Shown here one piece after another: positions 42,437 through 53,487 of a stretch of DNA of 64,000 bases (position 1 is the stretch's first letter; each line of letters starts with the position of its first letter). The position numbers were made by a program, and so were the translations under genes. The stretch is from Bacteroidales bacterium. GTDB taxonomy: Bacteria; Bacteroidota; Bacteroidia; Bacteroidales; UBA4417. The notes beneath the pieces were generated by a model. The model did not search any database. It was not told where the DNA came from and saw only the letters and a program-made list of their open reading frames with translations. The stretch covers positions 112,421 to 176,420 of the forward strand of contig JAURYB010000084.1 in assembly GCA_030654075.1 (NCBI GenBank). Reading direction: 5' to 3'.

Positions 42437-45400
42437 CTATTGCGCCAGCGTAAACCGTAGAGATAAACCTGCATTGACATTGGAGGTAGGTATCTGGGCT
42501 GACACATGAGGTTTGTTGATGGTTTGATCGTAGAATAAGCGTACGTTCAGTTTCTGGCTCACCATGTAATCAGCCGAAAAATTGATAGAAGTTGCCCGGG
42601 TTCCTGTTGAAATCTGATTATTATTTTCTTCAATCCGGCGAAGTATCGTTTTATTGTCACGGATGGAGAAGTCAACTTTTATGTTGAGGTCACTCTTCAT
42701 TTTAACAGTTTTACCGGTTGCCAGCGATCGCACTTTAAACGGAACGCTTTTAAACCTGTACCCTGTTCCGATTACCAACTCATTGCTTCGCATTTCGGTA
42801 AGCTGGTTGTTGACAAAGCTTAATGACAAGTTTCGTGTTTTTTTATATTCGAAGCGGGCAAGCATACTGTTTTTCATGGTTACATCTATACCGATAAGCG
42901 GGCCGAACTGTTCGGTAACAGTAATAACATCCATCCGTTTTTCGGGTATAAAGTTTCTTGCGTTATCAAGCGCGGCAGGGAAACCGTCAGCATCAGCGCC
43001 ATAAGTAATATCGGTAAGGAAACCACCAACCGAATACGATGAACGATAGGCGTGAGAAACATTGAACGACTGGAAATATTTGCGTAACACCGCAATTCCC
43101 TGGCTGGCATTGTAGGTTATCCTCCAGTTGGGATATGGGATTTTTGGGAAAGCGTTAAATTTAACCTTATTCGGATCTTTGCCGCTGTAAGCTGCCATAA
43201 AAGCGGCAAGCATAACCTGCGGCTGAGTAGGGCCATAACCATTAGGGAAACCAAGTGAATCAACACCGACGGAGTTAGGATTTTCGCTTGCCAGCCGTTC
43301 AGCTATCGTTTTACGATACGAAAGCATCTGCTCAAAAACCGGGTTCTGATTATCTTTGTTATCCTTCTTAAAAGCCGTTGACAACATAATAAATGACATA
43401 CTGAAATTCCCCCGATCCTGGGGTGCTGTCGGTTCCTGAAATGTCCCGCTGCTGTTGGCTTTGAAATATGCGGTGTAGGTGGTTGCGTAAGCGCGGTCGG
43501 CAGTTATATCAATTTTAAAATTCTTCACCGGTTCCAGGGTCGACCGGAATGTAAAATTTTCCGTTGACCTGGTAATGTATGGATTATTTAACAAGGTATC
43601 CGTAGTTAACCAACCCGAAGTAGCAGCCAGGTATTTAATATCTTTCTGGCTTCCAAAAATAAAGCCCAGCCCCGGAGCATTCATATTCCAGCTGTTGCCT
43701 AATGGGCCTGGTTCAGGAGTAAATCCCGGCAATATAATTCCGTTCGACTTTGAATATGTAAAGTTGACGTCTTTAATGGATGTCAATACCCCCAATGAAT
43801 AATTACCGATAATTTTCAGATAGTTTTTCTTGGGAATCTCCAGGCTATCAGCATTAGTGGCATTTTTCCCCGGCTTTTTAGCCTGTTCAGGTTTAACATC
43901 TTTTTCTTTTCCTTTCGGATTTTCCATATCACGGCCGGGCAATCTGCCTGGCTGCGATTGGTTCTTGCTTTGCAATTCGAGTCGTGCTTTCTTCAGAAAA
44001 GGTACTTTATCGTACAGTGTCGACATCCGTAATCCGCCGTTTAACTGGATATCGCGTGAATTCTCAATGGTATTTCCAAATCGTTCCTGTAAAGATATTG
44101 GAGAAGCTTCCCAACGGTATTTTGAGCCATAGCGGGCATTCAGAGTAACCCAATTAAGTATAGGGATTTTATTAAATGGAACTGTATAATTAATATTAGC
44201 TGACTGGTTGAATTTATTTGTTGAACCGAAATTTTTAATGGAATTCCATACCGTATCGCGGTAACTTTCGTAATTGCTTTTTTGTTTCTCATACCCGCCG
44301 GCCGGTTCCTGGATATAGGCGTTAACGTTGGCGCTGTAATCAAATTTAAGTGATTGGGAAAAATCATATTTCACATCGTAAATGCGGTTCCAATCCCAAT
44401 GTTTGGTATAATTGGGTTCGAGTATGATAAGAGCAGCACTTTTGTTTCGCAGTAATTTTTTCTCATAATCGCGGTACATATCAGTACGGAACGATAGCAA
44501 CTTCGGAAGAAAATAGAAGTTAAAGTCGCGGATAACAGCAAGTGATTTTGATTTTACCACTTTTTGAAATGGTTTGACATTTTTAGGATTTACCGTGAAA
44601 TTATACCCAAGTCCTCCGCGGTAGGTTTTTTGTTTATAGGATTCAATGTCAGTATTATGATGTGTGATTTCGGAGTAGGCATACGAAAGGTCTAGGTTTT
44701 CAATATCCCAGAGTTGAGGCTTCTGAGCAGCGCCAACCCTGTCCTTACGCACATTCATAAAGTTAAGGTTCTGCCGCTTGGTAACATCCGTTGTAAGTTG
44801 TTTTAACGAATCCTTTTCGTGTTTCGACATGTCCTTGGTTTGTTCGGAATAGAGCACATCCGGGTCAAGGGGATTGTATTGCGGATTACTTACTGTTTGC
44901 GAGTAATCGTAATGCATAGGAATGCGGATGCCTGATTTTTCGGGCAGGAATTTTCCGAGTTCAAGGTTTGTTGCGACATCAATCTGGCTTATTGCTTCTT
45001 TCTGGCGATCGTTCACTTTCTTTTCGATGCTTCCAAATCCAGCTGAACTATAAGCTCCTGATACCATTACATTTCCAAGGTCAGCAAGGTTGGTTGCTAT
45101 ACGGGCATTGGCAGCCCATCCTGATTTTTCGTTAAAATCGGTGAGACGTAATTCATTTATCCAGATTTCAGCACATTTCTCTTGTCCGTCATCACCGGGT
45201 TTATTCGGATTCCGCTTTGGATTCCGTACGCCAATCAACATAGTTCGTACATCACTCATGCTGGGAGATCCAACAATAGTTATCTTATTGTTTGGGTTGT
45301 TAGGATCAGCTATAGTGTAAGGCGTAACCAGGGTGATAACTGATCCGGAACTGTTCATGGCGTTGTTGCGGGCTGTTTTAGCCGCGACCAGATTAGCCAG

Positions 45401-48400
45401 CTCAATATCCATGATATTTGCTTCCGGCCATATCAGGTTTTGAGTTTCTGGGGTATCAGGCCAGTCCTGAGCCCATTCAGTGAACGTGATTGGGATTTCA
45501 TATTCATAATAATTAGTTGTAAAATCGGAACCAAACCTTACAAATGCCGTCAGATCGCCTGTTTGCAGTTCCTTCTCTATAATTGATTTTTCACCATGAA
45601 CGTACATTTTTAAGTGCTTGTAATCGCGGAAATCAAAGTCGGTGGTTTTATAGGCTCCACGGGCATCGCCATCCAGCAGGTTACAGGTTTTAAGTACCAT
45701 AGCCTGCTCATTAAGTTGAGCGTAATTAGTGCTTGCAGCATTTATTTCGCGTTCAATGCCAGGAGGTGTACGATAAGCAACATTTGCCCTGTTAAAGTTT
45801 TCTTCATAGCTAAGCGTCGAAATATCGAAAGTTGTCCCATCCTGATTTGGATCCGGGACATATTCTCCAGGAGTTAGCAGACTGTTGTTGTATTTTCGCC
45901 ATTCGCCGCGTTCCAGTTCGAAAGACGCAAACCGACATACTACCGCGGTATCCCAGTCTTTAAAAAACATACGCATAAACCGTATCGATTTATAATCCTG
46001 TATGCCGCCTACTACTTTGTCAGGTTGCTGGACAGGGATTTTAAACTGGTACCATAATGAACCGCCCTTATCACCACCCTTTGGGAGTTCAACAGTTCCT
46101 CTTGAGTCAATTACGTCAGTAATATAATTTGTCCCAACCTTCATTTCTCCAGGTTTAAGATGTATTACATACTGGAAATATCTTTCCTGGTCGCTAAGGG
46201 TATTATCGTTATTTAAATCTTCAACATTCGGATTACGCTGCCCGATATTATTCGAATTGTTATCCGTGTTTGCCGGGGAGTTGCCATCAGGGCCATTATA
46301 CAGTTTATAACGCTCAACAACACTGTTATATTTACCGCTTGGATCACTGTCGTAATCACCACCTACAAAAGAATGGAAGTTATCTGATGATGGGTCGGCA
46401 TCAGCCAGAACATAAGCATTTGATCCGGCACCAATATTCGTGATAATATCCTGAAGATATTTATCAAAGAATGTCTGTTCGTCAATAGTACGTAATCCGT
46501 CGTATCCAACATCCTGGAACTGCCGCGACTCGACCTTGCTGTCGAAGGATTGTGTTAGTGCCTGCTGAGTTGGCACCCTGCCCCAGTCTGTTGTATCAAC
46601 ATCAGTTACTACTTCTGAAGTAGGAAGCCCGTTTTCGTAAGATTTACGGCCATCGCGCAAAATATCTTCGGAAATATCGCCAAGGTTAAAATACAAATTT
46701 CCGCCTCGTTGACCCAATATTGTTTGTGACTCTGAAAATGGATCCATCAGCCAGAACGTAATGTATTCAACGTTAGCCGCTTCAAAATCGGAGGTTTCCA
46801 TTTTGCGCATTATTCCACCCCAACGCGAAGTTGGATCATTGAGTTTACCATCTGCATTTACCCCTTTCGAAAATCCCGGTTTCCCGTTTACATCGTAATT
46901 ATAGGGTCCGCGCTCATCAGGGAAATAAGCAAGGTTAAAAATATTCAGGTTAAGCGGCAGGTTATTGTACGTATTATCCTTGCGCGGGAAAAGTTCACTT
47001 TCGTAAATAGCCCTGACTGAATTTTTTGAAAGTTCATCATTGTCTATACCAGCGGGTCGGCGTGAATTCGATTTTTCGTAAAAAACTGACGGATCGATTG
47101 TATACCAAGATGTTATAGCCCTGTTATATCCATATGCCAAATGGGAACCCGTTGCGGCTTCAGGAAACATGAGAGAAGTAGTTTGTCCCTGAGGCGTACT
47201 GGCAATGGACCAGGAAGCAATATTGGTAAGCGATATAGTGGATTTAGCTCCTTCGAAATCATCGATGTATGAAGTCCCGGTTTTACCGACCGCGCGCGAA
47301 TGCCCGGGGATAAACTGGGCAAATTCTGCGTCAACTCTTAGTTTGGAAGGGACTTTGGTACTATAAAACGGAAGTTTATCTAGCAGCTTGGTAATTAATC
47401 CTGATTGTTTCTGATAATTAATACTGGCTCCCCATATTGTGTTGTTTATCGGCTCATCGCCATAATTGGTTTTTGTTGTGATTGGTCTTTCGTAAAGGTT
47501 CAGTAAAGTAGCACCTAAAAGCAGGTCTTTATTTACTTTGTAATCAACATGCGTTCCGAGTAAAGTCTGGCTATACACGTTGAACATAGAGTTGTTTTCG
47601 AGCTGAATATTAATCGGAGTACCTGAGTTGAGTATCCCTTCATTAATGATTTTCACTCGCCCAAGCGTGTAATCAACTGTATAGTCAACGTTTTCAGTAA
47701 GTTGAACGCCACCCGCGGTTACTTTCACTGATCCCTGCGGCACATTCATAGCGTTTAACGATATATCCGATCCTGACTCTGATTTATATTGACCTTCCAT
47801 CAGGTATTTATTCTTGTCAGGGTATTGCTGTGCGCCGGTTTTGGTCATGCTGTACAGCGAATCGTAGCAATATTTGTCGGCAAATGCTTTATTATCGAGT
47901 TTCTTCCGAAGGTAACTACCGAAAGGTTCCAGCACCGGGAAAAACACTCTTCCGTTCGATGCCTGTATAGTACCACCGTTTCGTGCCGCATTGTCGATAA
48001 AGTCGAAAATCCCGTCGTGAGGAGGGTTTAACTGTTGATCGAGTTTATCCAATCCGAATACCTGGATTAGCGGGATCCCTTTAATTGGTGTGGGTGCGTT
48101 CTCAAAAAAACCAGTAGGGACCGCATTGCTGTTACCTGTATAGAGTATATTGAATAAAAAATCTTCGCTGTTAACATTATAAGCACCCAGGTTGTAAACA
48201 TTCTTCATCATCAGGTTCCATAAGGGAACATGAGTATTGGTTGCTGTACTTTTCAGCAACTTAACCATCAGGCAGCTTTTAGTTGGGATTCCCTGGTCCG
48301 AAAACTCTCCTACCTGGTAAACCTTACTATCGCCAAGAATTGTATATTGATAGGCAACAGCAAGTGTCTGGTCGGGATTTATGGTGGTGTTAAGCGAAAT

Positions 48401-49786
48401 AAAACCCAAACGGCTGTTATACATGAACTCGGAGCTGCTGAGTTTCCTGGCGCTTTCAATTTTTTCAAAATCTACTCCGGGAGTAAATCCTTTGGTACTG
48501 ATCAGATATTCGGAGGCAAGGTTGATATCCCTTACTTTGGTTGTATCAACCTGTTGAAAAAGATCGTTTGATTCGTTGTCGGGATAGCGCTGTTGTGCGG
48601 TTGAATGAATAGTTGAATTAAAAGGACTGCTTTCGCCCACATCCTGGAATGCGATAATATTCCTGTTCTCAGTAATAGCTGCCCCGATGTTGGTTATCCA
48701 GACTTCAATTTTTGAAATATTAATATTGGATGTGATAACAGGAAGTGTTTCCAAGGCACCTTCATATTCGTTGCGAAAGTATTGCCCGATGAAAAAGTGC
48801 CTGTTTTCTTCGTAATCAAGGGCACGGGTCGAGAATTTCTGAGTCTGCGCGCCACCCTGAACTGTGATATTCTGAACCTGGCTCTGTTGTTGCGAAAACA
48901 CGCTGGTTATGGTTGCTTTACCAAACTGCAGCTGGGTTTTCAGCCCGAAAAGGCTCTGGCTGCCTGTTATAAGCGTGCTGTTGATCGGCATATTAATGTT
49001 GCCGGCTTCAATCAGTTTGATAATTTCGTCTTCTTTACCTTCGTATTTAAGCTTCAGTTTATTTTCGAAGTCGAAAGTTGCTTCAGTATTATAATTGGTA
49101 TTGAATTCAATTTTATCCCCGATTTTCGCCTGAACGCTCATCTGGATTTTCATGTCGAAATCAAAATTCGTAGTGCGCCGCAAACGTTGGCTGATAAAAG
49201 GGTCGTCGCGGCGGTTGGAAATAACGCCGAAAGTAAGTTCGGTACTTCCCTGTGGCTTGATATCAATGGTATTACCGCCGAAAACGCGGTCGAAAAGTTC
49301 TCCGCCAACCCGAAGCTGGGGAATTACTCCAAGCCTTGTTGCGCTGGATGAACTGTTGGCCCGTTCCTGCCAGTAGCTGTCCAAAGCACGACGGGTATCA
49401 TACTTCCTGTATTCGTCGAACGAAAAAGAGGCAGGATTGCGGTAATCGAGCGTGCCTATTTTATTTGTTATTGTATATTCATTATTTTTAGGATCATAGG
49501 TAACATCCTCTTTCAGATTGGATGGATTTTTCAGGTATAAACCACCGGAAGGAGCAACATCGTAAGGATTCTTACTTTCAGGAATTGGGAAACGTAGCGT
49601 GGTATCGGGACCCGCAGAATCAGGAGGAGCAATATAGTGGCCCTGTTGAAGGTCGTTAGGAGATAAACCAATGGATGCACTCACACCCCAGACGAGAGAT
49701 ATAAGTATAGTAAAGAAAGAAAGCCTGGATATGTATTTGATATATCTCTTCAAACCGCTGGATTCTTTATCTTTAACTGCCAACAA
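42437..49786 (-). CDS. sprA: SprA/Sov, outer-membrane translocon of the type IX secretion system
   Basis: A 2449-residue protein, matching the roughly 2,400 residues of SprA. SprA forms a 36-stranded barrel that passes folded T9SS cargo to the surface. An N-terminal leader (hydrophobic from about 15 to 40, ending near SASIGLS) is followed by repeated N-terminal SprA modules (for example RVGGELFDRVFGGNTIDIKP and its barrel strands), and the C terminus ends in NVNAGLSLRFTLAQ, a barrel-closing aromatic/Gln end. The best open start is a TTG (49786) or the TTG that follows; no ATG gives the leader, so the true start is uncertain. ruvA lies 64 bp upstream on the same strand. Confidence 0.95.
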   Translation of the reverse strand: MLAVKDKESSGLKRYIKYISRLSFFTILISLVWGVSASIGLSPNDLQQGHYIAPPDSAGPDTTLRFPIPESKNPYDVAPSGGLYLKNPSNLKEDVTYDPKNNEYTITNKIGTLDYRNPASFSFDEYRKYDTRRALDSYWQERANSSSSATRLGVIPQLRVGGELFDRVFGGNTIDIKPQGSTELTFGVISNRRDDPFISQRLRRTTNFDFDMKIQMSVQAKIGDKIEFNTNYNTEATFDFENKLKLKYEGKEDEIIKLIEAGNINMPINSTLITGSQSLFGLKTQLQFGKATITSVFSQQQSQVQNITVQGGAQTQKFSTRALDYEENRHFFIGQYFRNEYEGALETLPVITSNINISKIEVWITNIGAAITENRNIIAFQDVGESSPFNSTIHSTAQQRYPDNESNDLFQQVDTTKVRDINLASEYLISTKGFTPGVDFEKIESARKLSSSEFMYNSRLGFISLNTTINPDQTLAVAYQYTILGDSKVYQVGEFSDQGIPTKSCLMVKLLKSTATNTHVPLWNLMMKNVYNLGAYNVNSEDFLFNILYTGNSNAVPTGFFENAPTPIKGIPLIQVFGLDKLDQQLNPPHDGIFDFIDNAARNGGTIQASNGRVFFPVLEPFGSYLRKKLDNKAFADKYCYDSLYSMTKTGAQQYPDKNKYLMEGQYKSESGSDISLNAMNVPQGSVKVTAGGVQLTENVDYTVDYTLGRVKIINEGILNSGTPINIQLENNSMFNVYSQTLLGTHVDYKVNKDLLLGATLLNLYERPITTKTNYGDEPINNTIWGASINYQKQSGLITKLLDKLPFYSTKVPSKLRVDAEFAQFIPGHSRAVGKTGTSYIDDFEGAKSTISLTNIASWSIASTPQGQTTSLMFPEAATGSHLAYGYNRAITSWYTIDPSVFYEKSNSRRPAGIDNDELSKNSVRAIYESELFPRKDNTYNNLPLNLNIFNLAYFPDERGPYNYDVNGKPGFSKGVNADGKLNDPTSRWGGIMRKMETSDFEAANVEYITFWLMDPFSESQTILGQRGGNLYFNLGDISEDILRDGRKSYENGLPTSEVVTDVDTTDWGRVPTQQALTQSFDSKVESRQFQDVGYDGLRTIDEQTFFDKYLQDIITNIGAGSNAYVLADADPSSDNFHSFVGGDYDSDPSGKYNSVVERYKLYNGPDGNSPANTDNNSNNIGQRNPNVEDLNNDNTLSDQERYFQYVIHLKPGEMKVGTNYITDVIDSRGTVELPKGGDKGGSLWYQFKIPVQQPDKVVGGIQDYKSIRFMRMFFKDWDTAVVCRFASFELERGEWRKYNNSLLTPGEYVPDPNQDGTTFDISTLSYEENFNRANVAYRTPPGIEREINAASTNYAQLNEQAMVLKTCNLLDGDARGAYKTTDFDFRDYKHLKMYVHGEKSIIEKELQTGDLTAFVRFGSDFTTNYYEYEIPITFTEWAQDWPDTPETQNLIWPEANIMDIELANLVAAKTARNNAMNSSGSVITLVTPYTIADPNNPNNKITIVGSPSMSDVRTMLIGVRNPKRNPNKPGDDGQEKCAEIWINELRLTDFNEKSGWAANARIATNLADLGNVMVSGAYSSAGFGSIEKKVNDRQKEAISQIDVATNLELGKFLPEKSGIRIPMHYDYSQTVSNPQYNPLDPDVLYSEQTKDMSKHEKDSLKQLTTDVTKRQNLNFMNVRKDRVGAAQKPQLWDIENLDLSYAYSEITHHNTDIESYKQKTYRGGLGYNFTVNPKNVKPFQKVVKSKSLAVIRDFNFYFLPKLLSFRTDMYRDYEKKLLRNKSAALIILEPNYTKHWDWNRIYDVKYDFSQSLKFDYSANVNAYIQEPAGGYEKQKSNYESYRDTVWNSIKNFGSTNKFNQSANINYTVPFNKIPILNWVTLNARYGSKYRWEASPISLQERFGNTIENSRDIQLNGGLRMSTLYDKVPFLKKARLELQSKNQSQPGRLPGRDMENPKGKEKDVKPEQAKKPGKNATNADSLEIPKKNYLKIIGNYSLGVLTSIKDVNFTYSKSNGIILPGFTPEPGPLGNSWNMNAPGLGFIFGSQKDIKYLAATSGWLTTDTLLNNPYITRSTENFTFRSTLEPVKNFKIDITADRAYATTYTAYFKANSSGTFQEPTAPQDRGNFSMSFIMLSTAFKKDNKDNQNPVFEQMLSYRKTIAERLASENPNSVGVDSLGFPNGYGPTQPQVMLAAFMAAYSGKDPNKVKFNAFPKIPYPNWRITYNASQGIAVLRKYFQSFNVSHAYRSSYSVGGFLTDITYGADADGFPAALDNARNFIPEKRMDVITVTEQFGPLIGIDVTMKNSMLARFEYKKTRNLSLSFVNNQLTEMRSNELVIGTGYRFKSVPFKVRSLATGKTVKMKSDLNIKVDFSIRDNKTILRRIEENNNQISTGTRATSINFSADYMVSQKLNVRLFYDQTINKPHVSAQIPTSNVNAGLSLRFTLAQ

Positions 49787-49850
49787 GTACTAGTTAGCTG
49801 ATTAGTTTTATTTTTTAAAATTTCAATAAAAGTACCGCTGAATTTCCTGA

Positions 49851-50435
49851 TCAGAGAATTTTCAGCGCATTTTTAATTAATTGATCAACCGGCAGTACTC
49901 CTCCGTTAGCTTTAATAACCTGATCCAGTGCTTTTTCGGCTACGGGCCTGTTAAAGCCTAGCATTACTAATGCAGATAACGCTTCATGTTTGCCCGTATT
50001 GTGCGCTGACATTAAATTTTCGCCCGCCGGCAGATCCTTCATGATTTTATCCTTCAGATCAATAATTATCCTCAATGCGGATTTGCCTCCTATACCTTTG
50101 ATAGATTGCAGCAGTTTAACGTTTTCACTGGCAATAGCTTCTGCCACTTCGGCTGAGGTGAGTGAGGACAAAATGAGCCTGGCTGTATTCGGTCCGACAC
50201 CTGACACAGATATAAGCTGCTGAAAAACATGCTTTTCGCTTATATCCGCAAAACCATAAAGTATCAGGGCATCTTCGCGAACAACGAGGTGCGTATGCAA
50301 ACGGCAGGATTCTTTTCCCTGGATCTGGGTATAGGTGTTAAGCGAAATGTTGATCGAATATCCTATTCCCTGGCAAGCCAACACGGCGGTAGTAGGATTA
50401 AGGTCAGCTATTTTACCTTCAATAAAGGAATACAT
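49851..50435 (-). CDS. ruvA: Holliday junction helicase subunit RuvA
   Basis: RuvA tetramers bind four-way junctions and load RuvB. Starting at the ATG at 50435 (MYSFIEGKIADLNPTTAVLA), the product is 194 residues, the usual length; the upstream frame is not homologous. The N-terminal OB fold, two helix-hairpin-helix motifs (VSGVGPNTARLIL at about 70-85 and IKGIGGKSALRIIIDLKD at about 105-120) and the C-terminal RuvB-binding domain (EALSALVMLGFNRPVAEKAL) are all recognisable. It heads the ruvA-sprA unit and is divergent from maeB. Confidence 0.97.
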   Translation of the reverse strand: MYSFIEGKIADLNPTTAVLACQGIGYSINISLNTYTQIQGKESCRLHTHLVVREDALILYGFADISEKHVFQQLISVSGVGPNTARLILSSLTSAEVAEAIASENVKLLQSIKGIGGKSALRIIIDLKDKIMKDLPAGENLMSAHNTGKHEALSALVMLGFNRPVAEKALDQVIKANGGVLPVDQLIKNALKIL

Positions 50436-50817
50436 AAGGCTTATTAAATTGAAAATGAAAGGCTTAGGTGGCAAGCAAGAGTATAAGGAGGCATGATTTC
50501 GGGCAAAGTAAGCATTATAGATTACAGATTTTTTGGGCCCGCTCTTTATCGATAACCTCCAAAGTCTGGATGCAAAAGTAACAATTAAAGAGGAATAATA
50601 AAACTGGGATTTAGTCGGGTAATTATGGCAAACCGACTAGCATCGAAGTTGAGATATTCCTGATGCCCAGTTTACTTCTGTTGGTAATTTAGACACAGTT
50701 CAAATTGTGCCCGATAAGAAAGTTTTATCAAGAATATCGAGTATAAACCACTCTTTTGTTTGTTACTTTGCAGTACAAAAATTAGTGATTTATTATTTTG
50801 ATAAACAAAAAGTTATC
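50436..50817. other. 382-bp divergent region between ruvA and maeB
   Basis: It contains a partial R3 palindrome (50612-50639) and a near -7 sequence, TTACTTTG, at about 50762-50769 on the plus strand that could serve maeB. No other feature was recognised. Confidence 0.4.
50612..50639. repeat. Degenerate R3-type palindrome
   Basis: The arms TAGTCGG and CCGACTA equal the outer arms of copy 1, but the inner hairpin is missing. Confidence 0.4.
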
Positions 50818-53109
50818 ATGACAACACTCATTCGAAAAAATGCTCTTTCCTATCACTCCGAAGGGCGCCCCGGCAAAATTGAAGTAGTTCCTACCAAACC
50901 CCATAGTACACAACGGGATCTTTCGCTCGCCTATTCACCGGGAGTGGCAGAACCATGCCTCGAAATCCAGGCACATCCTGAGGATGTGTATAAATACACT
51001 GCCAAAGGAAACCTGGTGGCAGTGATATCAAACGGAACGGCTGTGTTGGGATTAGGTGATATTGGTGCCGAAGCCGGTAAGCCTGTTATGGAAGGCAAAG
51101 GTCTGTTGTTTAAGATTTTTGCGGATATTGATGTTTTCGATATCGAAGTAAACGAAAAAGATGTTGAAAAACTGATACAGACCATAAAAGCAATTTCACC
51201 CACTTTTGGTGGAATAAACCTGGAAGATATCAAAGCGCCGGAGTGCTTTGAAATTGAAGAACGCCTGAAAGCCGAACTCGATATACCGGTAATGCACGAC
51301 GATCAGCATGGAACGGCTATCATTACATCTGCCGGTTTGTTGAATGCTCTTGTTATTACAGGTAAAAAAATTGAAGACATGAAAATTGTCGTCAATGGTG
51401 CCGGAGCCGCGGCAATTTCATGCACCAAACTCTATGTAAAGCTTGGAGCACGCAAAGAAAATATAGTTATGCTTGACAGCAAAGGCGTTTTGAATCGTAA
51501 ACGTACAGATGTCAATAAATATAAAGCCGAATTTGTTACTGATCATGAAATCGACACCCTCGAACAAGCACTTGATGGAGCCGACATGTTTCTTGGATTA
51601 TCGGTTGCTGGTGCTCTGAAAGCGGAATACCTGATGAAAATGGCGCCAAATCCGATAGTATTTGCGTTGGCTAACCCGGTTCCTGAAATATCATACACCG
51701 AAGCTACCGCAACGCGTCCGGATATAATAATGGGAACAGGCCGAAGTGATTTCCCCAACCAGGTGAACAATGTACTTGGTTTTCCGTACGTATTTCGCGG
51801 AGCGCTTGATGTAAGAGCCCGCGCGATTAATGAAGAAATGAAACTGGCTGCCGCTTACGCACTGGCTGAATTGGCTAAAATGCCGGTACCGGAAGAAGTA
51901 AATATAGCTTATAACACTCGTAACTTGAAGTTCGGAAGCGAATACATTATTCCTAAACCCAGCGATCCGCGTTTAATAATTTACGTAGCTACCGCTGTTG
52001 CCAGAGCTGCCATGGAAACCGGTGTTGCCCGTAAACCTATTACCGACTGGCCTGCCTATGAAGCTGAACTCAACAAACGTCTTGGCTTAACCAATCCGTT
52101 GATCAAACAGATAAAAGCACGGGCACAGGCAAATCCGAAACGGGTTATATTCGCTGAAGCTGAAAATTATAAAGTACTTAAAGCTGCTGAAATTGTTCTT
52201 GAAGAAGGTATTGCTATCCCTATCTTATTAGGGAATAAAACTATCATTACCCAAATGATTGAGCAATTTGATCTTGAACTGCCCAATGTGGAGATTATTG
52301 ATCCATCCAAAAAGGAACAACTTGAAATGCGCCAGCTTTTTGCTGAGCAATACTACAAAAAACGTCAGCGCAGAGGCGTAAATGCGCAGCTTGCGCTCGA
52401 TTTTATGAGTCACCGTAACTTTTTTGCGCCAAGTATGGTCGAAAATGGGTATGCTGATGCTATGATATCCGGCTTAACAACCAGTTATCCTGAAACGATC
52501 CGCCCCGCTTTGCGAATAATAGGTAAAAAGAAGGGCACCAACCGGATTTCGGCTATGTATATCATGCTTACCAAGAAAGGGCCTTTCTTTTTTGCTGATA
52601 CAACTGTAAATATGAATCCTACCCCGGAAACTCTGGTTGAAATTACACTTCAAACAGCAGAAGCTGTTCGCGCATTTAATATTGAACCACGTATTGCTAT
52701 GCTTTCCTACTCAAACTTTGGCTCCGTTGAAGGGAATATACCTATCAAAGTAAGGGATGCGGTCGCCATTTTGCACCGCGATCATCCCGATCTGATAGTG
52801 GATGGCGATATGCAGGCAAATTTTGCCATAAATAATGAAATGCTTACAGAACATTTTCCTTTCAGCAAATTAGTCGGTGCAGCTGCCAACACCCTGATAT
52901 TTCCATACCTTACTGCAGGGAATATAGCCTATAAACTTATACAAGAGCTGGCCGGTGCCGAAGCGATAGGACCAATCCTGATGGGCCTCGACAAATCAAT
53001 TCATGTGTTACAAATGGGTTCGAGCGTGAACGAAATAGTAAATATGACAGCAATAGCTGTGATAGATGCCCAGGCCAATGAAAAGAGATGTGCCGAGGAT
53101 AATAAATAA
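50818..53109 (+). CDS. maeB: NADP-dependent malic enzyme fused to a phosphotransacetylase-like domain
   Basis: MaeB decarboxylates malate to pyruvate with NADP. The ATG at 50818 gives 763 residues. The malic-enzyme part (about 1-420) has [11 protein letters not shown] near residue 40, the metal and malate block HDDQHGTAI near 160, and the Rossmann motif [11 protein letters not shown] near 190. The C-terminal part (about 430-760) is homologous to phosphate acetyltransferase ([24 protein letters not shown]), a known regulatory fusion in this family. mdh follows on the same strand after 378 bp, so malate metabolism is locally clustered. Confidence 0.95.
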   Translation: MTTLIRKNALSYHSEGRPGKIEVVPTKPHSTQRDLSLAYSPGVAEPCLEIQAHPEDVYKYTAKGNLVAVISNGTAVLGLGDIGAEAGKPVMEGKGLLFKIFADIDVFDIEVNEKDVEKLIQTIKAISPTFGGINLEDIKAPECFEIEERLKAELDIPVMHDDQHGTAIITSAGLLNALVITGKKIEDMKIVVNGAGAAAISCTKLYVKLGARKENIVMLDSKGVLNRKRTDVNKYKAEFVTDHEIDTLEQALDGADMFLGLSVAGALKAEYLMKMAPNPIVFALANPVPEISYTEATATRPDIIMGTGRSDFPNQVNNVLGFPYVFRGALDVRARAINEEMKLAAAYALAELAKMPVPEEVNIAYNTRNLKFGSEYIIPKPSDPRLIIYVATAVARAAMETGVARKPITDWPAYEAELNKRLGLTNPLIKQIKARAQANPKRVIFAEAENYKVLKAAEIVLEEGIAIPILLGNKTIITQMIEQFDLELPNVEIIDPSKKEQLEMRQLFAEQYYKKRQRRGVNAQLALDFMSHRNFFAPSMVENGYADAMISGLTTSYPETIRPALRIIGKKKGTNRISAMYIMLTKKGPFFFADTTVNMNPTPETLVEITLQTAEAVRAFNIEPRIAMLSYSNFGSVEGNIPIKVRDAVAILHRDHPDLIVDGDMQANFAINNEMLTEHFPFSKLVGAAANTLIFPYLTAGNIAYKLIQELAGAEAIGPILMGLDKSIHVLQMGSSVNEIVNMTAIAVIDAQANEKRCAEDNK

Positions 53110-53487
53110 AATACTGTTTAGTATGAAGCAATACTCCGGTACTTTCATATTAACTGCAAGGATGCAAAGTGTTAAAGCACAGAATATCAACGTTTTAAGG
53201 TGCAAAGGCCAAATTTCGTATCTTACTGATAATTAATTGTTGGGAATTTTTTAACGGACTATTGCATGAAGTTAATCCGGTTTTAAATATTTGCTGAAAT
53301 ATTTTCACGTCAAATATATTTAACAATGTAAATGTTTATTAATTTAGCTGACGTGGAATTTTAGTTTCAAACAAAGAAATTTATAGAACATGAAATAGCC
53401 ATGATTGATAAACCACCTAATGAAATAATTATTTTGTTGAATCATGGCGTATTACATCTTACCAAAATCTAATTAAAAAATAATAAG
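53110..53487. other. Intergenic region between maeB and mdh with an inverted repeat
   Basis: The perfect inverted repeat CACGTCA (53306-53312) and TGACGTG (53349-53355) has centres 43 bp apart, about four helical turns, which suggests a looped or dimeric binding site upstream of mdh. A loose heptamer-like stretch (about 53155-53182) is also present. No -7 consensus was found adjacent to mdh. Confidence 0.4.
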
